Notes under the pieces: generated by a model | Told to the model about the DNA's origin: nothing | The model's input: only the letters and a program-made list of their open reading frames with translations | Databases searched by the model: none | Program-made: the position numbers and the translations under genes | Shown here: piece after piece, positions 27,910-38,353 of the stretch | How positions within the stretch are numbered: the first letter of the stretch is position 1 | Layout: every line of letters starts with the position of its first letter | From: Pseudanabaena sp. PCC 6802 | Lineage (GTDB): Bacteria > Cyanobacteriota > Cyanobacteriia > Pseudanabaenales > Pseudanabaenaceae | Direction: 5' to 3' | Assembly: GCF_000332175.1 (NCBI RefSeq) | Contig: NZ_KB235914.1 | Location: 3,964,868-4,028,867 of the forward strand | DNA length: 64,000 bases

Positions 27910-27963
27910 CTTTCGATTTGCCATCTCCCTCTTAAGCAAGAGAGATGTACGGTTCTGCGAAAG
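27910..27963. other. possible structured RNA hairpin
   Basis: CTTTCG (27910-27915) pairs with CGAAAG (27958-27963). Inside, CATCTC (27922-27927) pairs with GAGATG (27942-27947), and TCTT with AAGA around an AAGC loop, leaving a 2-base bulge. The 3' half (TGTACGGTTCTG) resembles domain V of group II introns but the 5' half does not match, so it is reported only as a hairpin. Confidence 0.3.
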
Positions 27964-27998
27964 TAGGTTTGAATGTCTCTACAATTTTTGTATTTTTT

Positions 27999-28034
27999 TA
28001 GCCTGTGGGGATGGCTTAGCCTGTGGGGATGGCT
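27999..28034. repeat. 18-bp tandem repeat, two copies
   Basis: TAGCCTGTGGGGATGGCT occurs twice head to tail without mismatch. It is more GC-rich than its surroundings. Function unknown. Confidence 0.85.
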
Positions 28035-28146
28035 TAGGAAGTAATCTAAATATCAACCCGATACTTTAGCTAAGACTAAAGACTGTCAGTGCATAGCTAG
28101 CAGTGGGAAATAATTTCCCTGTCTGCGTTAAGCTAACAGGGACGAT

Positions 28147-28174
28147 CGCAGGGGGAGGGTTCCCTCCCCCTGCG
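28147..28174. terminator. 13-bp palindromic hairpin downstream of heme oxygenase
   Basis: CGCAGGGGGAGGG pairs exactly with its complement around a TT loop, 26 bases after the heme oxygenase stop. On the plus strand it is followed by GTATTTTTAG; on the minus strand there is no T-run, so termination of heme oxygenase would be T-poor. It may also be a dispersed repeat. Confidence 0.55.
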
Positions 28175-28199
28175 GTATTTTTAGTTGTGGAAAAATTCC

Positions 28200-28928
28200 C
28201 TATGAAGCGGTCGATGATTGCGTCGCAGGGGTGCTGACACTGGGCTGCAAGCGACTCATCAGAGAATTCCAGGTTAAACGCCAGAGCGCCACTAACCAAT
28301 TACCCTTGAGTTCGTCAAACATTTGCATGTTGAGGTGAAAAGCATGATTGGCTTCATCAACAATGCGATCGGCTGTTTGTTTGTCCACAGGTAGAGTGTC
28401 TAAAGCTTCGCGATAGCCTTTCTTGAAGGCACCGTGGTTTTTAATCCCGTCAAAGTCATAGAAGGCTGTGCCGTTGCTTCCTTCTAGCTTCATAGCTTTT
28501 TTCGCAATATTTTTGAGAATCTGTCCGCCAGAGAGATCCCCCATATAACGAGTGTAGGCATGGGCAACTAAAAGCTCGGGATCGGTATCAGATACTTCCT
28601 TAATGCGCTGGAGATACTCCTTGCAAGCGGGCGAGGGTTGTACCTGCGATCGCCAATCATTACCGCAGTAATAAGCTAAGTCTTTCTCTAAGCTGCGCTC
28701 TCTCCACAATTCGCGATAAAACAGCTTGCTTAAAACCGGGTGATCCTGATGGCGAGTTATTTCAGCTTCTAGTGCTGCATAAATAAAATAGAAATTACCA
28801 GCTAGCTTACGATAAGAAGCCTTATCAACAACGCCTTTTAAAAAACCTTTAATAAAACTGGTACTCTCTGCCATAGTATGGGATTTTTGAGTACCCTCGC
28901 GCAGCATGGTTGCTAAACCTTGACTCAA
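28200..28928 (-). CDS. ho1: heme oxygenase (biliverdin-producing)
   Basis: A 242-residue HO-1 family enzyme that opens heme to biliverdin IX-alpha, iron and CO with ferredoxin as donor, supplying bilins for phycobilisomes and phytochromes. The proximal heme ligand is His17 in REGTQKSHTMAE, and the distal helix is YTRYMGDLSGGQILKNIA near residues 130-147. The start is TTG, supported by AGGAGG 6 bases upstream and by alignment with the canonical N-terminus. The last ~25 residues (Ser/Thr-rich) go beyond the catalytic core. It is divergent from ndhC, with 214 bases between the two starts. Confidence 0.96.
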   Translation of the reverse strand: MSQGLATMLREGTQKSHTMAESTSFIKGFLKGVVDKASYRKLAGNFYFIYAALEAEITRHQDHPVLSKLFYRELWRERSLEKDLAYYCGNDWRSQVQPSPACKEYLQRIKEVSDTDPELLVAHAYTRYMGDLSGGQILKNIAKKAMKLEGSNGTAFYDFDGIKNHGAFKKGYREALDTLPVDKQTADRIVDEANHAFHLNMQMFDELKGNWLVALWRLTWNSLMSRLQPSVSTPATQSSTAS

Positions 28929-29142
28929 TTTTGCCTCCTATTAGGTTATTTGATAGTAGTTATAAAAATATTTAGAGAATATTTAAAGTTAAGCCTGTCT
29001 TTTCGCTTTCGATTGCCAAGTATACTATTGGAGCTATAGAAAAGTTTTAAATTCGCAACAAATTTTCATGTCCGTAGTTTGCGAAGGGCTGAGCAATCTA
29101 TAATTAGTGTAAATAGAGGTAAGCGATCGGGAGGCAAGTCTA

Positions 29143-29502
29143 TTGGTTTTAAACGGTTACGAGTACCTTTTGGTATTCCTCATAGTCTGCGCTCTATTGC
29201 CAGCAACCGGTCTGATAGTTGCTAAACTACTCAGTCCACAGGTGGCTGGTGCTGCTAGTCGTACTACCTATGAATCTGGCTGCGAACCCATTGGTGGAGC
29301 CTGGATTCAATTTAATATTCGTTACTACATGTTTGCACTGGCATTTGTGATCTTTGACGTGGAAACTGTCTTCCTGTATCCCTGGGCAGTCGCATTTAGT
29401 CAGTTGGGGCTTTTAGCCTTTATTGAAGCAATTATTTTTATTGCCATTTTAGTATTGGGTCTTGTATACGCCTGGAGAAAAGGAGCTTTAGAGTGGTCAT
29501 GA
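29143..29502 (+). CDS. ndhC: NAD(P)H-quinone oxidoreductase subunit 3
   Basis: A 119-residue membrane subunit of NDH-1, the thylakoid complex for respiration, cyclic electron flow and CO2 uptake. Three hydrophobic segments lie at residues ~7-28, ~60-80 and ~90-112, with the conserved loop [22 protein letters not shown] near 44-65. Translation starts at TTG, with GGGAGG about 8 bases before it, giving the normal family N-terminus without Met at position 2. Its end overlaps ndhK by 10 bases. Confidence 0.96.
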   Translation: MVLNGYEYLLVFLIVCALLPATGLIVAKLLSPQVAGAASRTTYESGCEPIGGAWIQFNIRYYMFALAFVIFDVETVFLYPWAVAFSQLGLLAFIEAIIFIAILVLGLVYAWRKGALEWS

Positions 29503-30242
29503 AACCTGAGAATGTCGCCTTGGATTTCAGTATCGAAGAGCAAAAACAGCGTTTAATCAATCCGGCTCAGCAACCGCAAGTGACGCAGGATTTATCCAAC
29601 AACGTGATTTTGACGACGCTCAACGATATCTACAACTGGGCGAGAATGTCGAGCTTATGGCCGATGCTATACGGCACTAGCTGCTGCTTCATCGAATTTG
29701 CTGCCATGCTGGGCGCTCGATTTGATTTTGACCGCTTCGGTCTGTTACCGCGTTCTAGCCCCCGCCAAGCAGATTTAATTATTACAGCAGGTACGGTAAC
29801 CATGAAAATGGCACCAGCTTTGGTGCGCTTGTACGAGCAAATGTCCGAGCCCAAGTACGTGATCGCCATGGGTGCCTGCACGATTACCGGCGGCATGTTC
29901 AGTACCGAGTCCTACACAACCGTACGTGGTGTGGATAAGCTAATTCCCGTTGATGTCTACATTCCTGGTTGCCCTCCCCGCCCCGAGGCAATTATGGATG
30001 CCATCATTAAATTACGCAAAAAGATTGGAACGGAAGGGTTCACAGAACGCGCCAATATCCAGCGCACCCATCGTTACCACACGGTTAAACATGAAATGAA
30101 ACCAGTACCGGAAATCTTGACAGGTCAATATCTGGAGTTGCCAACCCGCATTGCGCCTCCCAAAGTTTTAGTGGAATCTGGTATTCCTTTACCCGCCCTC
30201 GAAGTTGCCAAACAGGAGGTAGAGATCGTTGGCACAAGATAA
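29493..30242 (+). CDS. ndhK: NAD(P)H-quinone oxidoreductase subunit K (4Fe-4S)
   Basis: A 249-residue peripheral-arm subunit carrying the terminal N2-type [4Fe-4S] cluster. Ligands are the tandem cysteines in [10 protein letters not shown] (C64, C65), the Cys of [10 protein letters not shown] (~129) and GCPPRPEA (~160). The GTG at 29493 is chosen because AGGAG lies 8 bases before it, whereas the ATG two codons later would be 14 bases away. It overlaps ndhC upstream and ndhJ downstream by 14 bases, so the three are translationally coupled. Confidence 0.96.
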   Translation: MVMKPENVALDFSIEEQKQRLINPAQQPQVTQDLSNNVILTTLNDIYNWARMSSLWPMLYGTSCCFIEFAAMLGARFDFDRFGLLPRSSPRQADLIITAGTVTMKMAPALVRLYEQMSEPKYVIAMGACTITGGMFSTESYTTVRGVDKLIPVDVYIPGCPPRPEAIMDAIIKLRKKIGTEGFTERANIQRTHRYHTVKHEMKPVPEILTGQYLELPTRIAPPKVLVESGIPLPALEVAKQEVEIVGTR

Positions 30243-30741
30243 TCAAGAAACAACAGCGATCGCCACTAAAAGCCAGGTGTCTGAGTGGTTAGCTGCCAAT
30301 GGCTTAGAGCATGAATTTTTAGGTTTGGATCGTCAGGGAGTCCCGATACTTAAGGTCGATCGGGAATTTTTACTGCCTTTTTCTACAGCGCTGTATGCCT
30401 ATGGGTTTAATTACCTGATGTGTCAATGCGGCTACGATGCCGGTCCAGGTGAAGATTTAGTCAGCGTCTATCATTTAGCCAAACTGACTGATAGCGCGGA
30501 ACGCGCTGAGGAAGTGCGGATCAAAGTATTTTTACCGCGCACCGATCCGCGCGTGCCCTCTGTTTATTGGATTTGGAAGACAGCCGATTGGCAGGAACGC
30601 GAAACCTTTGACATGTACGGCATTGTCTATGAAGGACACCCAAATCTGAAACGGATTCTCATGCCTGAAGACTGGATCGGCTGGCCGATGCGTAAGGACT
30701 ATATTACGCCAGATTTCTACGAACTACAGGATGCCTACTAA
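30229..30741 (+). CDS. ndhJ: NAD(P)H-quinone oxidoreductase subunit J
   Basis: A 170-residue 30-kDa-type peripheral subunit with the signature [36 protein letters not shown] near residues 124-159. It assembles with NdhK and NdhH in the connecting module of NDH-1. The start is TTG (TTG GCA CAA GAT), with AGGAGG 9 bases upstream. It overlaps ndhK by 14 bases and its stop shares one base with the next ATG. Confidence 0.96.
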   Translation: MAQDNQETTAIATKSQVSEWLAANGLEHEFLGLDRQGVPILKVDREFLLPFSTALYAYGFNYLMCQCGYDAGPGEDLVSVYHLAKLTDSAERAEEVRIKVFLPRTDPRVPSVYWIWKTADWQERETFDMYGIVYEGHPNLKRILMPEDWIGWPMRKDYITPDFYELQDAY

Positions 30742-31286
30742 TGCCTAGCGCTCTAGTACCGTTGGTGGAAGGATTTGAGGAGATCGAGGCCGTCACGATC
30801 GTCGATGTCCTGCGCCGGGGAGGCGTTGAGGTGATTACCGCTGGTCTGGAATCTGCGATCGTGGAGGGTTCCCACCAAATGACCATAATCGCCGATCGCG
30901 TGCTCGATCGCATCGATCCCACTACCTTCGATCTCATTGTCTTACCCGGTGGCCCTGGAACCTACAAGCTCAAAGAAGATCCGCGCATAGCAGAGATGCT
31001 AAAGCAACATGCTCAGGCTGGCAAGTTAACAGCAGCAGTCTGTGCCGCACCGCTCGTACTGTCGGAAGCAGGCTTGCTGGAAGGCAAGAAAGCCACTTCC
31101 TTCCCTTCGGTACGGGAGCAACTCAAGGTGGGCGAGTATTTGACAGTTCCTGTCGTAGTTGACGGTCAAATCGTTACTGGTCGCGGCCCTGGCGCGGCTA
31201 TGGCATTTGCCTTGAAACTGGTAGAGATACTGATGGGCAAAACCGTCGCGACTAAGCTAGCCCAGGATATGATTTTTAGCAGTTAG
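30741..31286 (+). CDS. DJ-1/PfpI family protein
   Basis: A 181-residue protein of the YajL/DJ-1 group. FEEIEAVTIVDVLRRGGVEV holds the conserved Glu near residue 14-16, and the nucleophile Cys101 lies in TAAVCAAP. FPSVREQL and GPGAAMAFALKLVE complete the fold. Members act in oxidative stress, with reported glyoxalase or chaperone-like activities that are debated. The ATG overlaps the ndhJ stop (TAATG), so it is the fourth cistron of the ndh operon. Two hairpins follow the stop. Confidence 0.9.
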   Translation: MPSALVPLVEGFEEIEAVTIVDVLRRGGVEVITAGLESAIVEGSHQMTIIADRVLDRIDPTTFDLIVLPGGPGTYKLKEDPRIAEMLKQHAQAGKLTAAVCAAPLVLSEAGLLEGKKATSFPSVREQLKVGEYLTVPVVVDGQIVTGRGPGAAMAFALKLVEILMGKTVATKLAQDMIFSS

Positions 31287-31326
31287 CGATCGGCTTTCGG
31301 CAGTTAGCCTTTAGCTTTTTAAGGAT

Positions 31327-31396
31327 AACGCCTGCCAGTTGCCTATAGGCTTCGGCAGGCGTTGCTTGTAGGGGCAGTGCCGTGCCTGCCCCTACA
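31327..31396. terminator. two consecutive hairpins between convergent transcripts
   Basis: AACGCCTGCC/GGCAGGCGTT (31327-31336 and 31354-31363) forms a 10-bp stem. TGTAGGGGCAG/CTGCCCCTACA (31367-31377 and 31386-31396) forms an 11-bp stem with an 8-base loop. They lie between the DJ-1 gene and psbQ. The second is a common type of cyanobacterial repeat. Confidence 0.7.
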
Positions 31397-31435
31397 TTTA
31401 TTGACTATTGATAGATATTTTTTGTGGAAATCAAC

Positions 31436-31942
31436 TTAGCTGTTAGCAAACAGATCTAAAATGCCCTGGTAGTCCTTCCGAATTTGCGCGTAGATAGATC
31501 TGGTGCTTGATTCATTACGATTCGAAACAGCAAAGTCGAGCGCAACTAGATCGTCGAACAGTTTCTTAGCGAGAGCCTTAGCACTAGATTGGGCTTTACG
31601 GGGAAGGGCACGAATCAGACGACTGACATCAGATCTAATTTCGCCTAAAGGCCCGTGAATTAATCCTGTAATATCCGACCAGCTATCTTTAGCGATATAG
31701 GCTTCTAACCTATCGAGGCTACTGCTCAGTGCTTCTACCTTTGCCAGGTAGGAATCTGGCTGGCTGGTCTGGGCGATCGCGCTGGGTGCGTATACCCCTG
31801 AGATAAAAATGCACAGAACCAGTGATAAAGCAATGGCAATGCGTTTGAGTGGCTTCCAATTAAACAAATTAAGCACGAATCTAAATATCCTTTTCTTAAA
31901 TACAAAGACTGCATCTAAGATTATCGTGGATTGTGAACCCAT
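31436..31942 (-). CDS. psbQ: photosystem II extrinsic protein PsbQ (CyanoQ)
   Basis: A 168-residue precursor. A signal peptide core (IAIALSLVLCIFISGVYA) near residues 35-52 ends at PSAIAQ. The mature four-helix bundle has the CyanoQ signature WSDITGLIHGPLGEIR near residues 88-103, and SIYAQIRKDYQGILDLF at the end. It stabilises the oxygen-evolving side of photosystem II on the thylakoid lumen side. Most CyanoQ precursors have a lipobox; here Cys44 lies mid-core, so lipidation is doubtful. The first ~30 residues are an unusual basic extension, and a later start may be used. It lies 20 bases downstream of the histidine kinase gene. Confidence 0.8.
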   Translation of the reverse strand: MGSQSTIILDAVFVFKKRIFRFVLNLFNWKPLKRIAIALSLVLCIFISGVYAPSAIAQTSQPDSYLAKVEALSSSLDRLEAYIAKDSWSDITGLIHGPLGEIRSDVSRLIRALPRKAQSSAKALAKKLFDDLVALDFAVSNRNESSTRSIYAQIRKDYQGILDLFANS

Positions 31943-31962
31943 TGCGACTACTCGGCAAAATG

Positions 31963-34900
31963 TTAAGTTCGATCGCTTGGATCGGCAATCAGGAGCGATA
32001 GAACGTGCTCCATCCCCTTGTGCATCTTGATCGACTTTTGTTGCTCGGCAAACTTAGCCGTGGCAAGGATTAGATCTGGCTTGGTGGCGATCGCTTGTTG
32101 GACTAACTCTTCAGCACTAGAGGTACTGGTAACCTTATATCCCTTGGCCTGAAATACTTCGCTCAGAGCGATCGCGCTGCCTTCATGCTCGTCGGCAATT
32201 AAAACGTTGCGTCCGGATGCACTTTCAACCAGTAAAGTATCGACATCCTGGATCAGCTTGTGCATGTCAATGGGTTTGGTGATATAGCGATCCGCGCCAA
32301 GGCGCAATCCGACACCGCGATCGTCCAGGACTGACACCATAACAATGGGGATATCGGCTGTCAGGGGATCTTGTTTCAAGAGGGCTGCCACAGCATAGCC
32401 ATTCATGTCAGGCATAATTACGTCCAGAGTAATTAAGTCGGGTTTGACTGACCGGATCTGGGCGATCGCATCGGTGGCATCCCTGGCTTCTCTAATGCCA
32501 TACCCCTTAGCTTCTAGCTCCTGGCGTAGTAATTTCCGCGTACTGGCATCATCATCTACGACTAAAATCGTTTTTACAGATGCGGGTGCTTCTAAATTAC
32601 TACTAAGCGGTAGTTGGAGCTGTCTGATTAAGGCATCAACATTGATGGCTTTGGCCTGGGTGCTGGTTACAGGATCGTGCACGGCAACCGCTGCTTGCGA
32701 CTCTGTTGTTTGTCTCATTAACAGTCGATCTATGGTGCGGTTCAGCAGATCGACATCAATTGGTTTGGTCAAATACTCCTTAACACCAAGACTGGCAGCT
32801 CTCTCCCTCTCTTCAATTCCCGATAAAATGACAACGGGAATATTAGCGGTGCTCGGATCGTTTTCGATCACCAGTGCCACATCTAAACCACTCATTTTAG
32901 GCATCATAATATCTAAGAGTATTAGATCGGGCTGGAGCGATTTAATTTGGGCGATCGCATCCGCACCATCCCTTGCCTCTCTGACTAGATATCCTTTGGG
33001 TTCGCATACCTGTCGCAGTAGCTGTCGAATATGAATGTCATCATCAACAATGAGAATCGATCTTTGCGCAGAATTGACTTTATTTAGCGCAGCAATCTCC
33101 ACAGAGCCAGATACAGGAGCATTTACCGAAGAACCTATTAATTCTGGCTGAGAAGATGGTTCGGACGGGGAAGCAGAAGCATCGGCTGTATTTGTAGTAT
33201 CCTTAATTGGTAATGTAAAAGTAAATGTCGTGCCTTTGCCCAATTCGCTCTCAACCCAGATTTTGCCGCCGTGATGCTCCACAATTTCTTTGGAGATGGG
33301 CAAGCCCAAGCCCGTACCCTGGGGCTTATTGGTGAGCGTGTCGCCTACCTGTTTGAACTTCTCGAATACCTTTGGTAAGTCTTCTGGGGCAATCCCAATC
33401 CCCTGGTCGACGACGCTAATAGTTAACGTGTCGCCTGCGTGCTTGACTCGACAAGTTACTGCTCCGCTGTCTTGAAATTTCACGGCGTTAGAGATCAAAT
33501 TGATCACCACCTGAATCAGGCGATCGCGATCGCCAATTGTCGGAGGAATGCCATCCTCAATATCCCTAATTGCCTGCAAGCCCTTATTCTCAAACAAAGC
33601 CGACGTGGCAGACATGGCGCGATCGACGATCTCTTCGACAGTCAACGGTTCCATATGCCAATCGGTTTTACCAGCTTCCATTTTGGCAATATCGAGTACG
33701 TCGTTGATTAGTTTTGTCAGCCTGGTGCCCTCAGCCACAATAATTTCAATATTCTCACCGACTTGACGTACGGCCTTTAGCGCTTTCTTATCTTCAGTTT
33801 GAACCAGCGGGAAAACCGTCTCCTCCAGTTTCTTTTGGATCAGCTTGGCAAAGCCCAACACAGATGTGAGGGGCGTTCTCAGTTCGTGGGAGACTGATGA
33901 GACAAATTCTGTCTTCATGCGATCGACTTGTTTCTCAACCGTGATATCGCGAACGAGCACTACCGAACCTAGATAGACCTCACTGTCATTATCGTGACTG
34001 GGAATCCGAATCGAAGAGACTGCAAGCTTACCCATCCGATCTTGAGGCAGATTCATATCGATTGTCATGGCGCGATCGTAGTTGCCTCTGCTGGCAGCAA
34101 TTAGATCGAATAATCCATCACCCAAAACCTCTTGATAGTGCTTGCCTTCAACCTGGTCTCTAGAGCGATCGAACATATTGAGGAAAGCGGGATTGCACTG
34201 GGCGATGCGATCGTGCGGATCGATCGTGACCAACCCATCCACCATATTATCCAGAATTGCCTTTAGCTCGATCGTGCGCTGCTCGACTTTTTGCTCTAAA
34301 GTACGATTATTTTCTTCTAGCTGGTCTTTAAATACCCTTAGTTGACCTGTCATTTCATTAAAGGCATCAGCTAGAACTCCTATTTCATTGTCGGCTAGCT
34401 TGGGTAGCCTGACTGTTAGATCGCCACTGGCAACCCGCACGGCTGCATTGGTAATCTTCATAATTGGTTGGGCAATGCGGCGATCGGCCATTAAAATAGC
34501 AACACTGGCAGCTAATAAAACACAACCTGCCACCACAAACACTAAATTAGTATTGTTTTGTCTAATTTCACTTAAATAATTCGATTCAGGAATGACAGTA
34601 CCAACTATCCAGTCGTGCTTGCCAAGTGGAGCTAAAGAGACATAGTACTTTTCCCCCGAAACAGGCTCCTGATAGACAAACTGCTTCTTCTCGCTTAAGT
34701 TAGCCCATGCCCGTGTTGGGTCGATCGCCCGATTTGCCAGTTGGAGATAATGGTTTTTAGTTTGTGCAAATGGCTTTAACTGAGGCGTATCTTTTCCCAC
34801 TACCTGCACGGTACTATCTTCACCTGGATCCATAGAGGCGATTAACTCGCCCTTGGAGTTAATAATGAAAACAGCCCCCTCCCTTCCTTTTTGTTGTTGT

Positions 34901-35673
34901 GCTTGTAAGTATAGAGAAATATGGTTGAGTTCGAATCCTACACCAACTACGCCTATGAGATCGTCTATGCGATCGTCATTATTTTTGTACAGGCTAGAGC
35001 TGGACTTGTGTAGAGTAACATTGGCATCGATCCCCGGAGTGTTGGTAGAGCGATAAACGTAAACAGTCCATGCCGTTTTGCCCGCAGCTTTAACTGCATC
35101 TTGGTACCAAGGTCGTTGGGGGGCATACCAACCAGGTTCCTGAATTTTCTCTTTCCCGATAGGGGTTAACTCTCGATCTTCAATCCTATATATGGTGGTA
35201 GTCTTATCAGTTATGCGCGTCTGGGGGTTCCACTTCCGGAAATGTAATTTCAGGATATTATTTTTCCCGCCTGCTGTCTTGACCCTCTGGGCACCCACAT
35301 AATCGCCATTGGGGTAAGCAAACTGGACAAATGTGAAGTTTGGATGCGTTTGCAAGACGCTGAGGAAAAAAGTATCTCGCTGCTGCGGATTATTTATATC
35401 GATCAGATCGCGTGTAATTGATAGACCGATCGCTTGTTGCGTGGATTGCACGCGATCGAAAATGCTCTCCACCTCTTGGGTGGTGTCCTGGGTAATATGC
35501 TCGTTTACCTGAGCAATAATGTTACTAATATTGCGCTGAGACGTGAGTAGCCACGGGATGTAGACTATAGCCGCCGTTACACTGACGGATAACAGCATAA
35601 CCCCCACTAATTCTGCCTTTAATCCGCCAGCTCTCAGTTTTTTCCTTGTCAGTGTATTTAACTTTTGTAACAT
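31963..35673 (-). CDS. hybrid sensor histidine kinase with Cache, HAMP, PAS and three receiver domains
   Basis: A 1236-residue membrane kinase. TM1 lies near residues 20-43, followed by a large periplasmic double-Cache-type sensor to ~370 ([26 protein letters not shown]), then TM2 near 373-395 and HAMP near 396-450. A coiled coil ([19 protein letters not shown]) leads to a PAS domain near 467-590. HisKA has the phospho-His in [12 protein letters not shown] near 594, and the ATPase core has [18 protein letters not shown]-type motifs near 697-815 ([16 protein letters not shown]). Receivers 1 and 2 keep the Asp (LLDIMMP, LDVIMP); receiver 3 (from ~1155) reads DLILATAKF and lacks it. The periplasmic domain senses an unknown small ligand. 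It is upstream of psbQ on the same strand. Confidence 0.93.
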   Translation of the reverse strand: MLQKLNTLTRKKLRAGGLKAELVGVMLLSVSVTAAIVYIPWLLTSQRNISNIIAQVNEHITQDTTQEVESIFDRVQSTQQAIGLSITRDLIDINNPQQRDTFFLSVLQTHPNFTFVQFAYPNGDYVGAQRVKTAGGKNNILKLHFRKWNPQTRITDKTTTIYRIEDRELTPIGKEKIQEPGWYAPQRPWYQDAVKAAGKTAWTVYVYRSTNTPGIDANVTLHKSSSSLYKNNDDRIDDLIGVVGVGFELNHISLYLQAQQQKGREGAVFIINSKGELIASMDPGEDSTVQVVGKDTPQLKPFAQTKNHYLQLANRAIDPTRAWANLSEKKQFVYQEPVSGEKYYVSLAPLGKHDWIVGTVIPESNYLSEIRQNNTNLVFVVAGCVLLAASVAILMADRRIAQPIMKITNAAVRVASGDLTVRLPKLADNEIGVLADAFNEMTGQLRVFKDQLEENNRTLEQKVEQRTIELKAILDNMVDGLVTIDPHDRIAQCNPAFLNMFDRSRDQVEGKHYQEVLGDGLFDLIAASRGNYDRAMTIDMNLPQDRMGKLAVSSIRIPSHDNDSEVYLGSVVLVRDITVEKQVDRMKTEFVSSVSHELRTPLTSVLGFAKLIQKKLEETVFPLVQTEDKKALKAVRQVGENIEIIVAEGTRLTKLINDVLDIAKMEAGKTDWHMEPLTVEEIVDRAMSATSALFENKGLQAIRDIEDGIPPTIGDRDRLIQVVINLISNAVKFQDSGAVTCRVKHAGDTLTISVVDQGIGIAPEDLPKVFEKFKQVGDTLTNKPQGTGLGLPISKEIVEHHGGKIWVESELGKGTTFTFTLPIKDTTNTADASASPSEPSSQPELIGSSVNAPVSGSVEIAALNKVNSAQRSILIVDDDIHIRQLLRQVCEPKGYLVREARDGADAIAQIKSLQPDLILLDIMMPKMSGLDVALVIENDPSTANIPVVILSGIEERERAASLGVKEYLTKPIDVDLLNRTIDRLLMRQTTESQAAVAVHDPVTSTQAKAINVDALIRQLQLPLSSNLEAPASVKTILVVDDDASTRKLLRQELEAKGYGIREARDATDAIAQIRSVKPDLITLDVIMPDMNGYAVAALLKQDPLTADIPIVMVSVLDDRGVGLRLGADRYITKPIDMHKLIQDVDTLLVESASGRNVLIADEHEGSAIALSEVFQAKGYKVTSTSSAEELVQQAIATKPDLILATAKFAEQQKSIKMHKGMEHVLSLLIADPSDRT

Positions 35674-35892
35674 GTTATCGTATGGGCGCAGTTATTCAGT
35701 TCCCGCGCAGCTTCATTATTCCCCATTGTCATTAAATATAGAGCAATTTCGCCTGTACATAATTTTCCCAAGAAACTGTTAACATTTGAGTATGGTTTAG
35801 GCTGGATCGTCCACCCCCGCCAAAATTTAGTAGTCAAAATTTAGCCAAAGATTTATTAAATCGATCGATTCGCATTTCCCAGGGGCAAATCT

Positions 35893-38073
35893 ATGAATAT
35901 TACTCAACTCAACGAATCTCAACAAGAAGATAGCAAGCCCTTAATCAGTGTTAGCGGTTTACTAAATGCTCTACGTCGCCAGTGGTTACCTGCCTCCATA
36001 GTATTTCTCTGCGTGTTTGGCGGTACGGCATATTACACGTCAAAGCAAAAGCCAATCTACGAAGCAACTGGTAGTCTCATTTTCAAAATAGACAGAGTAG
36101 CGCAACTATCTAGTGTAAATAATACTGACTCCAGCCAATCAAATAATGCTGATGCTCCTGCTTCAAACCCCATCAGTCTAGAAAACGAAGTTCTAGCTGT
36201 GCGTTCTGCCAGTGTAGTAGATGATGCTATTAAAAAGGCAGGGATCTCGTTAAAGCGAGATGAGGTTTTGGGTAACCTGAAAGTAGATATTAGTAAGGGT
36301 ACGGATATTCTGACTATTGCATATAAAGGTCGTAATGCTAAAGAGGTATCTACCTTTGTCAACCAGTTGATGAATAGCTACACGAACAATGCTTTAAAGG
36401 TCAGTAAGGAAGAAATCGTTAAAGCTAAAGAGTTCGTGCAGTCTCAGATCCAGAAGGTGGGGGAATCGCTGATGAAGTCAGAACTCGAACTGCGTAACTT
36501 TAAGGAGAAAAATGCGATCGCGGCGCTAGCTCAAGAGTCCTCAAACAATATCACCACAGCAGCAGGGCTAAGGCAAAAGATTTTAGATGTTAAAGTTCAG
36601 CTAAATAGTCTGGATGCATCTTCTAGGGCTTTAAAAAGCCGATTGGGCGTTACATCCGACCAGGCAGTTATCTTAAGTCGTCTCAGTGGCTCGGAAGCTG
36701 TGAAGCAAACGCTTGCAGAATTGCAGAAGGTAGAAGCGCAACTAGCTCTTCAGCGCACGCAGTATCAGGAAGAGCATCCAAGTATTAAGCGACTACAACG
36801 CCAAAAAAGTAGCTTGCAGGCTTTATTACAACAACGAGTTGATGAACTTGGGGGGGAGGGGAAATCGATCCCGCTTAGCGACTTGCAAGTAAGTGGGTTT
36901 GAGCTGAATCTGATTACAGACCTGGTTAAAGCAGAAAGCACTCGGGTTAGCCTGCAGGAGCAACTGGTTGCGCTCAACGAAGCCTTGAATGGCTACACGA
37001 GTTCCCTAAAAGTGGTTCCCCAGTTGGAACAACAGCAGCAATTTCTGGAGCGGAAAATTTTAATCGATCGCACTACCTACGAAAGCTTGCTAAAAAGGTT
37101 GCAAGAACTCCAGTTAGCGGAAAATCGAACCGTAAGCCGCGCCCGTATACTTTCAGAAGCTGACGTACCAACTCAACCGGTTTCCCCAAAAGTGGTAAAT
37201 AATTTGCTCTTAGGTGGGGTATTGGGTTTAGCGTTGGCGATCGCCACAGCACTCGGACTGCAAAGCCGAGATAAGGTACTGAGAACGACAGATGAAGTCC
37301 GGCGTTTGTTTGGTTATAACCTGCTGGGTGTATTGCCGAATTTTGGGAAGAAATGGGCAGCTAGACAGGCTGTTTTTGTACGCTCCAATCCCCGTTCACC
37401 GATTAGCGAAGCTTATCGGACGCTACAAACTAACCTGCGATTCCGCAAATCCGATTCATCTGCTAAAGGAGTCAAAGTCATTGTAGTTACGAGTTCGATT
37501 GCTGCGGAAGGTAAATCAACCGTGGCAGCTAATCTGGCAGCGACTACTGCCCAGTTAGGAAGACGAGCTCTCCTGATAGACGCTGACATGCGTCGTCCGT
37601 CACAGCAGTTGATTTGGAATATAGCTAACACTCAAGGTCTAAGCGATCTGATAGCAGGGAAAATTTCCGAGGAGGTAGCTACCCAGAAATCGGTTATGCC
37701 CAATCTGGATTTGCTTTTGTCAGGTACTATTCCCAGTAATCCTCTGTCACTGCTAGATTCAAACCGGATGACTGCTTTGATGAAAAACTGGTCTGAGGAC
37801 TACGATTTTGTAATTATTGACACTCCACCCCTACTAGCTGTAGCTGACGCTATGGTTCTGGGCAATTTAGCAAATGGCATATTACTGGTGGCTAGACCAG
37901 ATTTACTTAATTCTAATAATGCTAGTAGGGTAAGAGCAACTTTAGAACAATCGGGCATGGTTGTATTGGGCATGGTTGTTAATGCGGCTGTCACCGACGA
38001 TAAGAGTTACTACGAGCATCAATACGATTACGTTAGTAAGGAAGAGCCGTCCTCAACACCAATGGTTGGCTAA
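35893..38073 (+). CDS. Wzc-like polysaccharide co-polymerase and BY-kinase
   Basis: A 726-residue inner-membrane protein. TM1 lies near residues 30-49, a long periplasmic coiled-coil Wzz region spans ~50-430, and TM2 is near 436-457. The cytoplasmic tyrosine kinase domain has Walker A SSIAAEGKSTVAAN near 534, Walker A' LLIDADMRRPS near 560 and Walker B FVIIDTPPLL near 639. Tyrosines cluster at the C-terminus (SYYEHQYDYVS, ~704-714) for autophosphorylation. It controls chain length and export of capsular or exopolysaccharide. AGGGG precedes the ATG. It opens the plus-strand polysaccharide island. Confidence 0.95.
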   Translation: MNITQLNESQQEDSKPLISVSGLLNALRRQWLPASIVFLCVFGGTAYYTSKQKPIYEATGSLIFKIDRVAQLSSVNNTDSSQSNNADAPASNPISLENEVLAVRSASVVDDAIKKAGISLKRDEVLGNLKVDISKGTDILTIAYKGRNAKEVSTFVNQLMNSYTNNALKVSKEEIVKAKEFVQSQIQKVGESLMKSELELRNFKEKNAIAALAQESSNNITTAAGLRQKILDVKVQLNSLDASSRALKSRLGVTSDQAVILSRLSGSEAVKQTLAELQKVEAQLALQRTQYQEEHPSIKRLQRQKSSLQALLQQRVDELGGEGKSIPLSDLQVSGFELNLITDLVKAESTRVSLQEQLVALNEALNGYTSSLKVVPQLEQQQQFLERKILIDRTTYESLLKRLQELQLAENRTVSRARILSEADVPTQPVSPKVVNNLLLGGVLGLALAIATALGLQSRDKVLRTTDEVRRLFGYNLLGVLPNFGKKWAARQAVFVRSNPRSPISEAYRTLQTNLRFRKSDSSAKGVKVIVVTSSIAAEGKSTVAANLAATTAQLGRRALLIDADMRRPSQQLIWNIANTQGLSDLIAGKISEEVATQKSVMPNLDLLLSGTIPSNPLSLLDSNRMTALMKNWSEDYDFVIIDTPPLLAVADAMVLGNLANGILLVARPDLLNSNNASRVRATLEQSGMVVLGMVVNAAVTDDKSYYEHQYDYVSKEEPSSTPMVG

Positions 38074-38353
38074 ACAGGTAGTTGTTAAAAGCCTCAAAAA
38101 TTTCCCTAGTTTTTCACAATTGCCCGCTACTATTTAGCAAGGTATCAAAGTAGGGGGAGCTTAGTAATAAGTACGCATATTAATAATTAATGCTACAAAT
38201 TATTTGAGATATGAGATCTTCGCGATCGGACTGAAAATCAATCAATTGAATAATTCACTACTCAGGAGCGGGCTTTGACGGTCATTGAGATCTCAGTCTC
38301 TCCAACGTAATCTTCCGATTGTTGTTTTATTTTTGCGGATGCGGGAGGTCGAA

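Larger units (their letters stand above)
27519..28199. other. 680-base region with no recognised gene
   Basis: This AT-rich stretch lies between the interrupted DUF4760 gene and heme oxygenase. It contains a short ORF with a strong ribosome binding site, a hairpin, an 18-bp tandem repeat and a 13-bp palindrome, listed separately. No protein domain, tRNA or known RNA family could be supported. It may be a decayed locus or a non-coding RNA region. Confidence 0.6.

Noticed and set aside
27910-27963. Group II intron domain V
   Set aside because: Only the 3' half matches; the 5' AGC triad and GAAA loop are absent and no intron-encoded protein is present.
27999-28034. Start of a CRISPR array
   Set aside because: The two 18-bp copies are adjacent without spacers and no cas gene is present.
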